From: Salvia splendens
Lineage: Eukaryota > Streptophyta > Magnoliopsida > Lamiales > Lamiaceae
Assembly (NCBI RefSeq): GCF_004379255.2
Contig: NW_024599046.1
Span: 58,138-122,137 of the forward strand
DNA length: 64,000 nt
Direction of reading: 5' to 3'
Both the position numbers and the translations under genes were made by a program. The notes beneath the pieces were generated by a model that did no database searches, had not been told where the DNA came from, and saw only the letters and a list, made by a program, of their open reading frames with translations. Of the stretch, positions 32,181-44,336 are shown piece after piece. Position 1 is the first letter of the stretch. Every line of letters begins with the position of its first letter.

Positions 32181-33947
32181 CTAACGCCTAGGACTAACAG
32201 ATTTGGACGCAGATGGGGAGGACGAAGATGCACTAGCACTCCTAGAATGGCTTCTCGACGTTCGCGAAGGTGCACGTTTGCGTGGTGACTGACTCCTCTT
32301 CAAGCACTTCATCAAACTTGGAGACACGTCCCTCGTTGGAGTTGGGGACACACTTCTAGAGTAGCTCCTAGAGGTAAGGCTGCGCGAGTAACTCCTCTTG
32401 CTAGACCGGCGATACCTAGGCGAAATGCTCCGGTATCGGCTCCTTCTATAGTATCGATCCTCAGGAGAGTAATCTCTGTAGCGCCTTCTGTAATATGGGC
32501 TGTCAGGCGAGTAGTCCCTATAGTAAGGGGAGTAGGAACGGTCACGCCTGCTTACAGGAGATCTGCTATAAGATGGAGAACGGGAACGGGAACGGGTATA
32601 CGATGACCTCCTGGGCCTGTAATACAATGGAGAGTTCGACCTCCCAATTGAGTAAGATCTGCGGTGTTGGCGGTAATAGGGAGAGTATGATCTGCGACGT
32701 CTACGGTAGCAGGGAGAGTATGATCTGCTGCGGCTCCTATCCCTTTCAGACGAATAGCAAGGTGAACGGCTTCTAGAATAAGGCGAGTAGCTAGGAGAAC
32801 GCCGACGCTCTAGATTAACAGAAAAACAAATTCTTAGTAATTCCATTTCTACATACATATCAACACTTAAACAATGACCCATCATCTCAATTCTCACCAT
32901 GAACTGTTGTTTTAAGCCCAAGATACCTTCCTGGAGTAGGTGTCCGTCCCCTCCGTCGTCTAGCCTGAAACAGACATAACTAATCATCAGTTTCTGTCAA
33001 TATCCAAAAACCACTCTGTGTACCAAGACATAGTTAACAAAATGATACTACTATAAAGCAAACTTGATGCACTATGTTAAATAGGGAGAAATGCAGGGCA
33101 TACAACCCTCTGAATTTGCTGATGCATTTGATTTGATTTGTTAGTTTTGATGAAGAGCTGCTACACACAGCTACCCTGTTGCCAAAGAAACTTCAATAAT
33201 CCAATACAACAGTGAGAGCGTCTGCTACAGCTAGAATAAGACAGCATACACATAGCAAATCCACAAATTGCTAGCTGCCAAAAAATTCTACCTTCTCCAC
33301 AGATATAACCCTGCCTTCAAGGACAGACCGGTCCAAGTATTTGATGCAGCGTTCGGCCTCCTTCAAAGAAGACATAGTCACAAAACCAAAACCACGCGAT
33401 TCCCTCGTCCGCGGATCAACAACAAGGTGGACGTCTTCAACCTAAATACCAATAATTACAGCATTCAGCATTAACAGATTATTACACAAATAACCAACAT
33501 ATTTCAAAAGGACTCGTCAAAAACACAAATATATCCAACTTTATACCTTCCCTTCAGTTGAGAAATGCTTCTCCAGGTCTCTCTTTGTCACACGTGCCGA
33601 AAGTCCGGTGACATACAGATTATTTCCTGGATTCTCAGCATCACGGGAATCATAGCTCCTGCAAATGAATTTCAATCAGATCAGAACCAATTAAGCCTCT
33701 CTAATGAGAAACCGCGAAGAAATTTAAGCAGAGAAACAGCTGCGGTGAGGTACAAAATTACCTTGACCTACTCCTTGATGGAATTGGAGACCTCGAGAAA
33801 GACCTGCTGTAGCGCTTGTTGTAAGGAGAAGGGGATCTGTAACTATATCGAGATGAACAAAAAATGATTAGAACAAAAAAATCGAAAATTGCAATTTATC
33901 ACAAATTCAGAATGTAGCGCACACCTTGATCTCCTCGAGTATGACAT
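32181..33947 (-). CDS. SR45a: SR45a-like serine/arginine-rich RNA-binding splicing regulator (6 coding exons)
   Basis: Minus-strand gene. Exons in coding order: 33947-33925, 33842-33762, 33658-33547, 33441-33292, 32964-32898, 32809-32181. The total is 1062 nt, giving 353 residues with all junctions GT-AG. A short N-terminal RS region (MSYSRRSS..., to about 40) precedes one RNA recognition motif (about 45-122) with RNP2 LYVTGL (49-54) and RNP1 RGFGFVT (88-94). Then come ARRRRGRTPTPGRYLG and a long C-terminal RS/RY domain. This layout and the RRM sequence match plant SR45a (TRA2-like), a nuclear regulator of alternative splicing induced by heat and light stress. A CAG acceptor directly before the ATG indicates a 5'-UTR intron. 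Family members produce alternative transcripts; that cannot be seen here. Confidence 0.93.
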
Positions 33948-34437
33948 CTGCATTCACAAACATGAAATAGAGATCATCAGATAATTGAATGTCGAAGACG
34001 AAGCATTTCCCAATTAATCTAAAAGACACAAAACAGAAGGTAGATTTTTGCAATTATACAAGGAACACCGAATTATTTAGTGTAAAGTAATGGCCAAATT
34101 TCGATATGTTACCAAATTAGAAAGCATAGCGTATAACAGATATAGAAAAGGAAACTCAGAATGAAGGAGAGATAAATCCGTCGAGAAACAAAATCAAATA
34201 AAATCAAAAATAGGAAAACAAATTTGCAGATAATTTAGGTACTAATACTACTAAAATTTTTAATTCCTTTTAAAATAAATAAATCGAACGAACGAAAACA
34301 ACTGAGAAATACATAATGGAGAAATGTAACTGACCTTGATGATCGACGGCGTGAAGATCAGACGGCGAATTTTCTCTCCTCTCCTCTCCTCTCTTCTCTC
34401 CTCAATCTGTAGATGTCTCTGGAAGATGGGATAACCT
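33948..34437 (-). promoter_or_regulatory. 5' UTR and 5'-UTR intron of the SR45a-like gene
   Basis: On the minus strand a GA-rich leader (about 34415-34336, many GGAGA repeats) ends ATCATCAAG followed by GTCAGTTAC, a donor at about 34335. The acceptor ATGCAG ends directly at the start codon (33948). So the ATG begins the second exon and the intron is about 390 bp. The exact transcription start is inferred from the TATA box at 34440-34447. Confidence 0.6.
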
Positions 34438-34439
34438 CC

Positions 34440-34471
34440 TATATATAGTAAGTAGCTCAAAAGAAGTTTCT
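34440..34471 (-). promoter_or_regulatory. TATA box and heat-shock-element-like motif of the SR45a-like gene
   Basis: TATATATA lies at 34440-34447. About 15 bp further upstream (34462-34471) the minus strand reads AGAAACTTCT, a perfect nGAAnnTTCn pair, with a partial third unit on either side. This is the core of a heat-shock factor site. It fits the known heat induction of SR45a, but no binding evidence is available from sequence. Confidence 0.55.
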
Positions 34472-34610
34472 AGATATGCTGAGTTGTACTCTAAATTTTA
34501 TTTTCTAAATCGATTTAATTTAGCAAAATGAATTGGGCCCATTTTTCAATCAACCCATCATACTATAAGAACAAAATATAATAAAGTAAAGTGCAAGGTG
34601 TTTTAGCTAA

Positions 34611-35690
34611 GAACATCCACGTCCATGCTTTTGACAAAGAGCATGAAAAAGCATGGAAGTGGACCCGTATCTATATTTATTAATTTTTTACTCTCTGATA
34701 TTCCCCAAAAGCATAATACATGCTCAATAGCCTCACTATTTCATTATTTAATTTAAATACTTTAATTACTAAAAACATTTCTACAATATAAAAATACATT
34801 AAAAATACTCGAACTAGTATTACAAATTTAAAAAAATAAAATTACATACTTAAATCCTAAAAAATAAAAATTACATACTTAAAATCTTAAAAAATAAAAA
34901 TTACATACTTAAAATATCTTTGTGGAAGACTATTCTATCCTCAATATTTTTTGGAGACCTCGTATTATTGCATAATGTGCATCAAGTTGCTCGGGAGACA
35001 TGTGAGACGTATTGACCATATTGAGTTGAGCCAAAAGGGCCCACAACGAGTTGGTGGGTGGTTGAAGTGGCAAAAAGGGAGCAGGAGCGAGAGCGACAGC
35101 GGCGCGACGGCGGTTGGCCGTCGCCTGTTTCCTTCCTTACAGCCGGCGTTGGGAACTACTCGGGCCGGCATCGGGGCTACCTAAGTTAGTTGCGGCAAGC
35201 TGGCTAGCCACCTCTTCCGAGCCAGCGTCGGATAACGACCTCGACCGTTTGTTGGAGGAGCTGGAGAAGGATGATAAGCCCCCCCCCCCAATAGTTCGGA
35301 TGCATATGCATGCATACGCACCTCCTGTCAAGCGGTGAGGTACTTAAATGATTTGTAATAAGAAGATTGGTAGGTCGTCATGGCGGCACTGATGATGTCG
35401 AGCTCGCTCTTGTCGCTCCCCGTCGAATCCTGTTCCTGGAGGTAAATCCACTGGAACTTTTGGATTTCTTCGTTGGCTTTGAAGATGGCATTGCGCACCA
35501 TACTCTCCTTGCGCTCGATGGTTCTCTCCGGTCGGATGGCATTGTATCGGCGAGAGACGCGGAACCAAAACCTATCCCCGATTTGGTTCGTGCCAATCTT
35601 CGAAGATTTCCAAATAGGCTTTGAATAACATATCCATCTCCCTCGGAGTGTACGGGGTGCGGACGTTGTTGGGGTTTGGTGCCCCTTACA
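34611..35690 (-). mobile_element. Harbinger element relic with ORF1 (split by the next LTR)
   Basis: One Harbinger-type end, GAACATCCACGTCCATGC, starts at 34611 after a TAA (34608-34610). On the minus strand a decayed ORF1 runs from about 35690 to 34920: GDRFWFRVSRRYN, IERKESMVRNAIFKANEEIQ, a KSELDIISAA stretch and, in other frames, a C-terminal HYAIIRGLQKN helix. Several frameshifts break it. The other end is not seen and was probably cut off by the LTR sequence that starts near 35680-35700. Confidence 0.75.
34838..34918. repeat. Tandem repeat, about 3 copies of ~32 bp
   Basis: The unit AAAATTACATACTTAAAATC plus CTTAAAAAAT-like sequence is repeated about three times in the 3' region of the Harbinger relic. 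The reverse complement closely matches the tandem repeat behind the transposase stop in the intact element (about 55600-55690). Confidence 0.85.
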
Positions 35691-37118
35691 CAGCGGAAGA
35701 CTTGTACATAACAAATAAATCAGATAAGGATTTATTTGACCGATTATGCGATTAATCAATTCACATGTTAAACATATAATTGCATGCTAGAATGTAAATA
35801 ATTCATGCTTAAAGAAAGTAAATCCTAAACATGAATACTACGGTTTAGAGTTACCGATTTGATTCTCCAAAGAATCGTCGATTGCTTGCGCCTTCTCCAC
35901 GATGATCTTCAATACTAGACCACAGATCTTCTGACTGGTTCCCGAACTGTATCTCGATATCAGGATGAGCTGATCTTATCAAAATACTAGGACTCGAATA
36001 AAGAAGACATAAATCCCTCACAGATGAGAGCTGAAAAACCTACGGAGGAGAATTAAAAAAAATCATCCTCTTCTGTAGAGAGAGAGGGACGAAATTTATG
36101 TAGAGAAATTAATGAATAATTTTGTCTCTTTTATTATCCTATTTATATTAAGTTACATATTGAGCTCAGTTAGTGATCTATGGAAGGTTTTGGATATGGC
36201 TTCCCCCAATTAGCTTTTTACTAATTAAATTGAACCCACAATTTAATATAAGTTTATATTGGAATATTACGACTAGCCACTACAGAGGTAATATTGCACT
36301 ACCCATCCAAATCCGAAATTATAAGTAATCCGGGCTTCCTCGTTTAAATGATTATTTTCCACGCTTAAGATAGAAATGTTATTAATTAATTATTGTATGC
36401 TATAGACTTAATTAACTAACATCTTTTTAATTTCAAGAGTGGACTTAGAAAGAAACACTTATTTATTATTCATGGAATAATTAAATTCCAACTTACCAGT
36501 TTCCGAATAATAAAACCTTGTTCGAGCTCCTCTTGAGGACATTATCAAACTAGACTCACCAGGCGCGTGATTCAACATATTAGCAATCCTAGCACCGCTA
36601 GATATTAATTACCACTACCCAATATATCAGGATTATTGGGTTGCGAAGAACCCGCACCATTTGATAAGTCAAAGTAATGCATAATCAATAACGTATGCTT
36701 AATGCTAACGTATGTTGATCAAGAAATAGTTGTTTATTAAGACCTAGTCTTCCAGTAGATAGCATGAAGACATGTCTCGCTGTTAGATCCGTTCAGTGCT
36801 ATACCACACCAATGTCATCTTATTTCAGTAAGACTTAGAAATAATCAGACTGACATTGCAACCTTTCGCGATGGTATCCAAAGCCTATCTAGGTCGTGAA
36901 AATCTTCTTTCTCTTTTGCAAAGCATTGCATAAAACCGACCGTGTTACCTTAAAGTGGACGTCGCTCACAACCGGTCTACTAAGCAAAAGGCTTAGACTT
37001 TGTTTACTTATTATGCATTTAAATGTTTATAAAACATCTTATAAATGCACAAGCAAACACAATGTAATAATAATAGTGATTCTATTCGTGCTAAACTGCT
37101 CGAATAATACTGAATCGT
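35680..37118 (-). repeat. Probable solo LTR or LTR fragment of a copia/gypsy element
   Basis: About 1.4 kb without coding capacity. On the minus strand it shows an LTR-like layout: upstream AT-rich sequence, ATATAAATAGGAT (a TATA box near 36146), a CT-rich leader, and a possible CA end near 35680. It interrupts the Harbinger ORF1 relic on one side and abuts a hAT end on the other. No target duplication was found and the second LTR is absent, so the exact borders are uncertain. Confidence 0.45.
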
Positions 37119-37121
37119 GTT

Positions 37122-39760
37122 TAGGGCTGGGAAAATATACTGAAATACCGAAATACCGCACTTACCGTACCAAAAAAATACCAAAAATACCGAATTTTTG
37201 GTATACCGCACTTTTCGGTACGGTATCATACCGTACCGACATTTTTAGGTACGGTAAAGGTATGCATTTTGTATATACCGCGATATACCGCTTTATACCG
37301 CAATTGTGGTATAAAGCGGTATACCGCAAATACGGTATATACAGCAGATATACCATAAATTCATATTTATTATTTATAAAATTTATTATTATATAATTTT
37401 ATTAAACATAATTGGAGGAATTCTTACAACCCTAGAATCATTATCTCCGCCACCACCACCATTTCTACTCTTCTGAATCTGATCCAATCCTACATTGATT
37501 CTCTTCCCTTTCTCTCGCCTGCGTCGCCACCGCCTCGCCTGCGTCTTCTTGTCGGTCTACATCTCCACGGTACAGTCTCTTTTCCAGTCTCATACTCTCA
37601 CTCTCAGTGACCCCAGTCTCCCCAATCTGCCTATTTCAGAATCACCAAATACTTCAACAAATGATGATGGTTCTAATCGAAAACGACCAATAGAAGTAGA
37701 AGGTGCAGCAGACAAACCTCCTCTACCTCCTACAAAAAGAAGCAGAAGTCCATATTGGGAGCATTGCAAAAAAGAGACAAAGGATACGAGTAGCGACAAG
37801 ATACAAATATGGGTATGTAATTACTGCAAAACTGAAATACTAGCTATACGTGGGAGTACTAGTGGCTTGAAAAATCATTTAGTCAACAGGTGCAAGTTAA
37901 GTCCATTGTTTGATGTGAGTAGTGAGAAAGGTCAAACGGTGTTGACGAAAGAGACAATGCAACAAGGAAGTCGCATCGTTCCTCACTCTTTTAGTCAGAA
38001 AGGGTGTGAACTGAAGATGGCTCAATATGTGATCAAAGATGAAGTGTGTTTTCGAGCTGTTGAGAAGCCTGGATTTGTTGCTCTTGTGAATGAGTTTGAA
38101 CCGAGATTTCAAATGCCCAATCGAAACAAAGTGGCAGGTATGGTTTATACGTTGTTTTTAGATGAGAAGAAAAAAAATTCAAAATATTCTTAATGGACAA
38201 AGAGTCAGTATTACTACTGACACATGGGCATCTGTGCAGAATATAAATTATATGGTTGTCATAGCACATTTTTTGGATAATGATTGGAAGTTGCATAAGA
38301 GAATAATCAACTTCACTAAAATCACAAGCCATGTAGGGGAGGAAATTGGAAAGTTGATTGAGATTTGTTTGAGGGAATGGGGAATAGAAAATTTGTTTTC
38401 AATCGTAGTTGATAATGCATCTTCTAATGATACTGTGATTGAATACTTGAAAGGAGAATGAGAATTGATAAAACTTTAATGTTCGATGGGAAGTATTTGC
38501 ATTTAAGATGTGTTTGCCATATACTTAACTTGATTGTTAAAGATGGTTTGAAAGAGCTCAAATCTTCAATTAAGCCTATAAGGAATGCAGTTTTGTTTCT
38601 TCATTCTTCACCTGGAAGATTGAACAAATTTAGGGAGTTTGCTATACTAACTAAGCTTTCTAGTACATCAATAGTGCCCATGGATGTGAAAACTAGGTGA
38701 AATTCTACCTATAAAATGCTTGATATTGCATTAAAGTATAGAATTGTGTTTGAGAGAATGGTTGAAGAATGTGTTCCTTTCATAAAATACTTTCGTGAGA
38801 ATGATGAAAAGGGTAGGGCAAAGATGCTTCCAAGTGCAGAAGATTAGGATAATGCAAAAGCTTTTGTACACTTTCTCAAAAATTTCTATGATCTGACTTT
38901 ACAGTTAAGTGCTTCAAAAACTCATACATCCCATTTGATTTCACTTTCGAAGTTTGCTTTACAAATTGAGATTGAGAAAAAGTGTACTGATTTGGATTTG
39001 ACTCTCTCAAAGGTTGCAAAAGCAATGAAACTGAAATTTGACAAATATTGGGGGATTGGAGTACAGTGAATCCACTGATTTTATTGCTAATGTGTTGGAT
39101 CCGAGGATCAAACTGCAAATGCTTAAAGTTAGTGTAAAAAAACTGAAAGTCGGGAGCTTAAGAAATGTTGATCAAGTTCAACATGTTCAACACTTGTGTG
39201 ATCGATTTAAAGATGACTTGGTAAGTTTGTGGGCAGAGTACAAGGGAGTAAATGATACCGTGTTGAATCAGACGCCACTTCTAGAATGCGAGAATGTTGG
39301 AGATAACAGTAACAACAGTGATTTTCATCTTTTTGATGAATTGTACGATGGGGTGCAGGAGGAAATTGAACAAGACCAACTGAATCAAATATCAAATGAA
39401 GTGGATAAGTACCTAGCTGATGAGATGGAGAAGAGGTCTAATCCTAATTTTGATCTTTTGGATTGGTGGAAATTAAATGCATCTAGGTATCCAATCCTTT
39501 CACTAATTGCGAAGGATATCTTTGCAATTTCAAGCTCAACGGTCGCAAGTGAGTCGGCTTTTAGCTTAGGTAAAAGGGTTGTGGATCCTTTTAGAACGTG
39601 TTTGAGTCCAAAAATGGTGGAGGCATTGGTGTGCACTAATGATTGGCTTAGAGCTTAAAATTTCAGCTTATATAAGGATCCTACTGATGATGACCTTGAA
39701 TTTTATAGAGAAATTGAATAAATTGAAAAGAGTATGTTGTTTTACTCTTTAATATAAATT
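37122..39760 (+). mobile_element. hAT element, left end present, transposase decayed
   Basis: The left terminus TAGGGCTGGGAAAATATAC is typical of hAT ends. A dense array of TACCG and CGGTA motifs (37130-37350) forms the subterminal region. A hAT transposase relic follows. The right terminus was not found up to the chromovirus LTR at 41722, so the element is probably truncated there. A solo LTR (40141-41654) was inserted in the sequence beyond the transposase. Confidence 0.75.
37590..39658 (+). pseudogene. hAT transposase (RICESLEEPER-like) with BED finger, several disruptions
   Basis: Pieces appear in normal order: a BED-type zinc finger (SPYWEHCKK, then IWVCNYCKTEI and GLKNHLVNRC, about 37740-37900); a catalytic core with GQRVSITTDTWASVQNINYM, SIVVDNASSND and HLRCVCHILNLIVKDGL (38200-38560); and the C-terminal dimerisation segment LDWWKLNASRYPILS with ASESAFSLGKRVVD (about 39460-39590). 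A frameshift in an A-rich run near 38170, a further break near 38460, a TGA at 38698 where Trp is expected (TR-W-NSTYKML), a TAG near 38846 and a break near 39055 inactivate it. Confidence 0.85.
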
Positions 39761-40135
39761 ATTATATTTATATCCTTATGGATGTTAATTATTCTTTTGT
39801 GGTTCTTTTGTAGATCCACACATGAGCCAAGATGTTTTTAAAGCAATACCTCCTACTTGAGCTAATCCTTTACACTTATGGTTTGCCAAGGTATGTCATG
39901 GCAAAAATTTATTTCTATATTAATCTGTATCTAACCAATACCATGGCTAATGTTTCCCCTTCTTTGATCACTATGCTGTTGAAGATGGAGAAGATGAAGG
40001 TGGAGAAGGAGAAGAAGTTGATGAGGCCGGGGTTTGAGGGCAGGAAGAAGGGCTTTATTACTAAGGAGTGATGAATTTAGAGTTCCTTTCTGGGAACTGT
40101 GTTGATTGTGTTTGATTACTTGTGGATTGTGTTTG
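39761..40135. other. Unclassified sequence between hAT relic and solo LTR
   Basis: A GA-rich patch (about 39975-40065) encodes only low-complexity Lys/Glu. TGTGTTTGATTA-type repeats adjoin the solo LTR on both sides. No element end was recognised. Confidence 0.4.
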
Positions 40136-40140
40136 ATTAT

Positions 40141-41654
40141 TGATAAGTCGTATTCTAGGCATTGGTTATTGGTCAGTATAATGTGCATAATTGGAATATA
40201 TTCTGCAAAATAGTTGCTAAAGTGTGCAGGGAAGTGTTCTAGCCAGTACATGAATGTTCGGAGAATTCAGGTGAAAAGGGCGTCGGGATGTTGTTATCCT
40301 GACCAGTATGCATGCCAAAAAGGCTCGAGATGGAGAAGAAGGATAGCTGAGAAGATCAGCCGCAAGCAAGGGGGCAAAAGAGTCATTTCATGTTTGAAGT
40401 CTACCCTAAAAATCAAGGGAGGTCTCCCTATAAAAGGAAGCCACTTGGAGAGAGAATAATCATCAATTAGTTAGTTAACTCCTACGCTTAGTTAGCAATC
40501 TCTCTTCGGTAGATCACTCCTTCAGCATTATCCTTCGTAATTCTCGTTCCTCGCCATAGCCATGGTCACTTGAAGATCATCAGTTCGTCGGAGTTCCATT
40601 CTCTCGTTCCAGCCAGCACGATCGTAGTTAGCAGTTCCATCGCTCGGAGTGGCAAAAACAACCTTTATTTGCTTTCTAGTTAATCTTGTTTGTTTTCTCT
40701 ACGTTGGATCTTTCGCATTTCCAGTATTTTGCTTATTTTGAAGTCTTAGTTGTGATCCAAACGTTTTCTAAATGCTATGAAGTTGTTTTCCAGCATCGGT
40801 TCATGTTTGTTTTCGCTTCTTTCTGCCTAGATAGCTTAGATCTAGCTGTTACGGTAATTTCCAGTGTGGAATCGCATGTTTTAACTTCTGTAGTTAATTT
40901 CTCTGAGTTTGCAAGTCTAGATAGCTGTTAGATTTTAGATCTGAATTAGTTAAGTGCGAAAACCCAGTTCACGTGATTTCTGCCACCCTGCATGTTGACC
41001 AGTAAGCATAATTGCAGTTTCGTTAGTTTAATCTTTTGATTTGGAGTTTAGATTGTAGATTTGTTTTTTGTGAAGTTGTTAATCTGCATTTCTCGTTCAT
41101 GGAACCTGAGTTGTTTGATTTGTGTTCAAACTTGTTGGAGAAGACAATGTCCACATCCAAATTTGGGACCACATTTACTTTTTAGTTACTTTTTGCTTTT
41201 GTCCTTTACTTTTCCTTACTTTTCAGCTGTTACTTTTCAGACCTGTAGGCCTAGTCACCTAACTACCTCTTTTCCTCTGATATTCTGTTTAACCTTTTAT
41301 AGTAAACTAGTACTTTCCATATACTTCCTGAAAACCATGTTTCCCACTTTCCACGTACACAGCCGCATGTCCAATACCTTTCCCACCTCCTAGTTAGTAG
41401 AGTACCACCTTAAATTCCAGCCTAGATAAGTCTCAACCCAAAGCGTGGTAGCTAACCAAACCTTTCCAGAATATCACCACAATTCCCAAAACGCATTCAT
41501 CTCTGTGGGATTCGACCCTTACGTCCACTATACTAGCCAGTAGAAGTGGGTTGAGGATTATTGATACCAGGTTCAGGATTAGCAGGGACTTCCATACTGA
41601 TCAGTAGGATACACCCTTTGCTTGAAACGACACCTGCACAAACCTGCTCTTTCA
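40141..41654 (+). repeat. Solo LTR (1514 bp) with 5-bp target duplication
   Basis: It starts TGATAAGTCG and ends CTCTTTCA, flanked on both sides by ATTAT (40136-40140 and 41655-41659). A CCTATAAAAGGAAG TATA region near 40428 fixes the plus orientation. The 3' part has CTGTGGGATTCGACCC, a stretch common near the end of plant Tat/Athila-type LTRs. No internal domain remains, so it arose by recombination between two LTRs. Superfamily assignment is tentative. Confidence 0.82.
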
Positions 41655-41721
41655 ATTATTTGTGTGGATTTAGAGTGGATTGTGTTTGATTATTTGTGTG
41701 TATTGTGTTTGATTGTGTTTG

Positions 41722-44292
41722 AACGAAACGACACAGCGGAAACGACCAAGAGAAAGAGTGACGCCATGTGTGAAGACACAACGGCACTCAAGGTTCAAAG
41801 ACAATAATAATCTCTTAAATTCACTTGCTCAACACCACCACATCCTCGTCGCCGCTCAACCTGCACATAGGGAAAACACATGCAGGGCTGAGTACTATGA
41901 AATATACTCAGTGGGCTCATGCCGAAAACATTTTCAATCAAAATATCATTTATCATGCCAAACATAAGTAACCATCGGGGTTTAGCTTTAGAAAGGCCCG
42001 ATGCACTCAAAATCATTTCACATTGTAAAAGTCGACTGATCAGTCATTTTCCCATAGACGTTAGCCATATCTGCCAATACATGACTTGGAATGTGGCCAC
42101 AAACCAAGCCACTAGACCGGCCAGCCCGTACGCTAGCACACGATCTACCATAGGTGTACACTAGTCCAAGTAGGGTTTGCGGCCCTACGAGGACCCGAAT
42201 TCGATTTATATAACAATGGCCCATAGCCATATCAGATAGGCACGTTAAAACACAAATCACGGCATGATAAATACAGTTTCATTTCCGTCGATAAAATATT
42301 TAGGACGTTGTCCTTATTTAAAAGAAAGCCCACCTTGAGTACTTAATACGAAATTATTTTCTTTCCTTTGCGATCACGATTCCCTTGCGAGATATCACCT
42401 TTAGAATTAAAATAACACATAAATCAACACACTTTCCAAATAAATAAATAAATAAAATGCATGCACCCTAAGCGAAGTTATTTATCTCGGTTTTCGATTA
42501 TTCGGCGGCCGCTTACGCCCTTAATTCCTCCGTTAGCTCCTCGTATTTTTCTCGACGATATCGAAATAAAAATTCCCAAAATTAATAAGAAGTAATTAAA
42601 TTATCGCAAGCATTTTCCCCTCGATCTATATTTATTTCGGACTTAGGATATAATTATTCATTCATTGAAATATTCTGGAATTAATTAAATAATTCGTCAC
42701 TATTAATTATCGGCCCAAGGATTTAATTAAAAGTCTCAAGTTTAATTATTTCCGCACCTTATATCTCCAATCCAATTAAGAAGCCCCTACAAAATTTAAT
42801 TGGAGCTCAACTAACCAAATCTTACCATCTAAATCAAAAAGGCCCAAAAGTAAATCTTATTTTTCCTCAATCAAATAACAAGGCCCAAAACTAAATCTTA
42901 TTTTTCCTCAATCAAATAACAAGGCCCAAAATCCATAAAAAAACAAAAGGCCCATACTATAATATATGTCAAAGCCCAATTTAATAAAAGAAACCCAAGT
43001 ACCAAATTACTCCCCCTCTTCCTCGTCACTCTCTCTCTTTCCCCCCTCACCCTCTTATTCTCTCTCTCGCTCGACACTTTGAAGGACCGATCTGGCGTCG
43101 CCTTCCACTCCGCCGTCGGCCGCTGCTCCCGGCACCGTCGCTGTTGTGCGGTTCAACCTCCGTCGTGAAGGGTGCCGCCATCGGTCGGCCCCAGCGGCGA
43201 TTCGCGCCGCTACTGCTGTGCAGTCGCCGCCGCCGTCAGACGCCAGCCCAGGCATCGCCTCCTCCGTCCGCTGCCTTCGTCGCCGGAGGGAGCTGCTGCT
43301 GCCGTCGCTGCTGGGAGATGCTGCCGGGTGGTGCTGCCTCCGGTCAGCCCGATTTCACCCCGCGAGTTAAGTTCTTAATTTGATTTCGTGAGTTAAAGCT
43401 TGTTTCTTTAGTTTAGTTTGCTTCGATTCATTCGATTAGGAGATATATCGCAGATTGTGGCAACAGTAGGGGAAATATATATGGATGCAGTAGTATGCCA
43501 TTGGAAATTTGGGTGGGAGAGGTGTATACCTTAAATTTGCAGATTTGCAACTGGACGGAACAGGAACTCCCTCTCCTTAGTTCTCGATTTCTGACCGGAA
43601 TAATTGAATAAGTTGATTTGAATTTCAAATCATGTAAAGTAGAGGAAGAAATTCAGTAGAGTTTACCTTGAATAGAAGTTGAAAGAGGACGTATGGTTTC
43701 TTGATTGCAGAGAGTGAATATGAGGAAGAATGAACTAATTTGGTGATTAAATTAGGGGGAGAGGTGGTTAAAGATGTGGGAGAGATTTTAGGGAGAGAGG
43801 GGAACGTTTTTTTCTCCAACGTGGGGAAGGAGAGAATTTTAAAATCTGCTTTTTTTATATATGTTGGATAAATTTGAATTTATTTAATATTTATTTGCAG
43901 ATCACGGAGGGTGAATATCTCATCACGGAGCAGGAAATATCTGTGTAAAATCTTTAATTAAGATTAGAATTAAAGATATTTTATTTTAATTAGTTTAGCT
44001 TAATTCACAGCCCATTGTATTTTATTTTAAATTGTGCAGTACACAATTTATTAATCACGGACTGGACTATTATATTATTTATTTTATTTATCGGATCTAA
44101 CATGGAATTGAGTCCAATAAATATTCCTCACGGAAAGGGAATTATTTAGATTCGCGATGTAACTTATTTCACAAATCTCAGTCCAACACCAATTAATTCA
44201 CCACAATTAGATCACGGATCTTCGCAAAACAATAGCATTAAAACAAGTACTTTCGGGTTCACAAATTAGGGTTCAAAAAGTTGGGCGTTACA
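41722..44292 (-). repeat. 3' LTR of the chromovirus, truncated at its outer end
   Basis: It pairs with about 51084-53647. The ~210 bp present at 50873-51083 of the 5' LTR are missing, and the sequence passes directly into the TGTTTGATT-rich flank. It ends GGGCGTTACA at 44292. A GC-rich CT-repeat block is at about 43010-43370. Confidence 0.92.
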
Positions 44293-44336
44293 TCCTACCA
44301 CCCATAACAGAAATTTCGTCCCGAAATTTGCTACCC

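Noticed and set aside
32495..32776. Plus-strand open frame opposite the SR45a RS domain
   Set aside because: It is the antisense shadow of the RS/RY repeats and has no family match; the minus strand gives a complete spliced gene.
43144..43383. Arginine/proline-rich open frames in the GC-rich LTR block (also at 52495-52750)
   Set aside because: They occur in several frames at once and result from CGCC-rich sequence. No conserved protein is seen.
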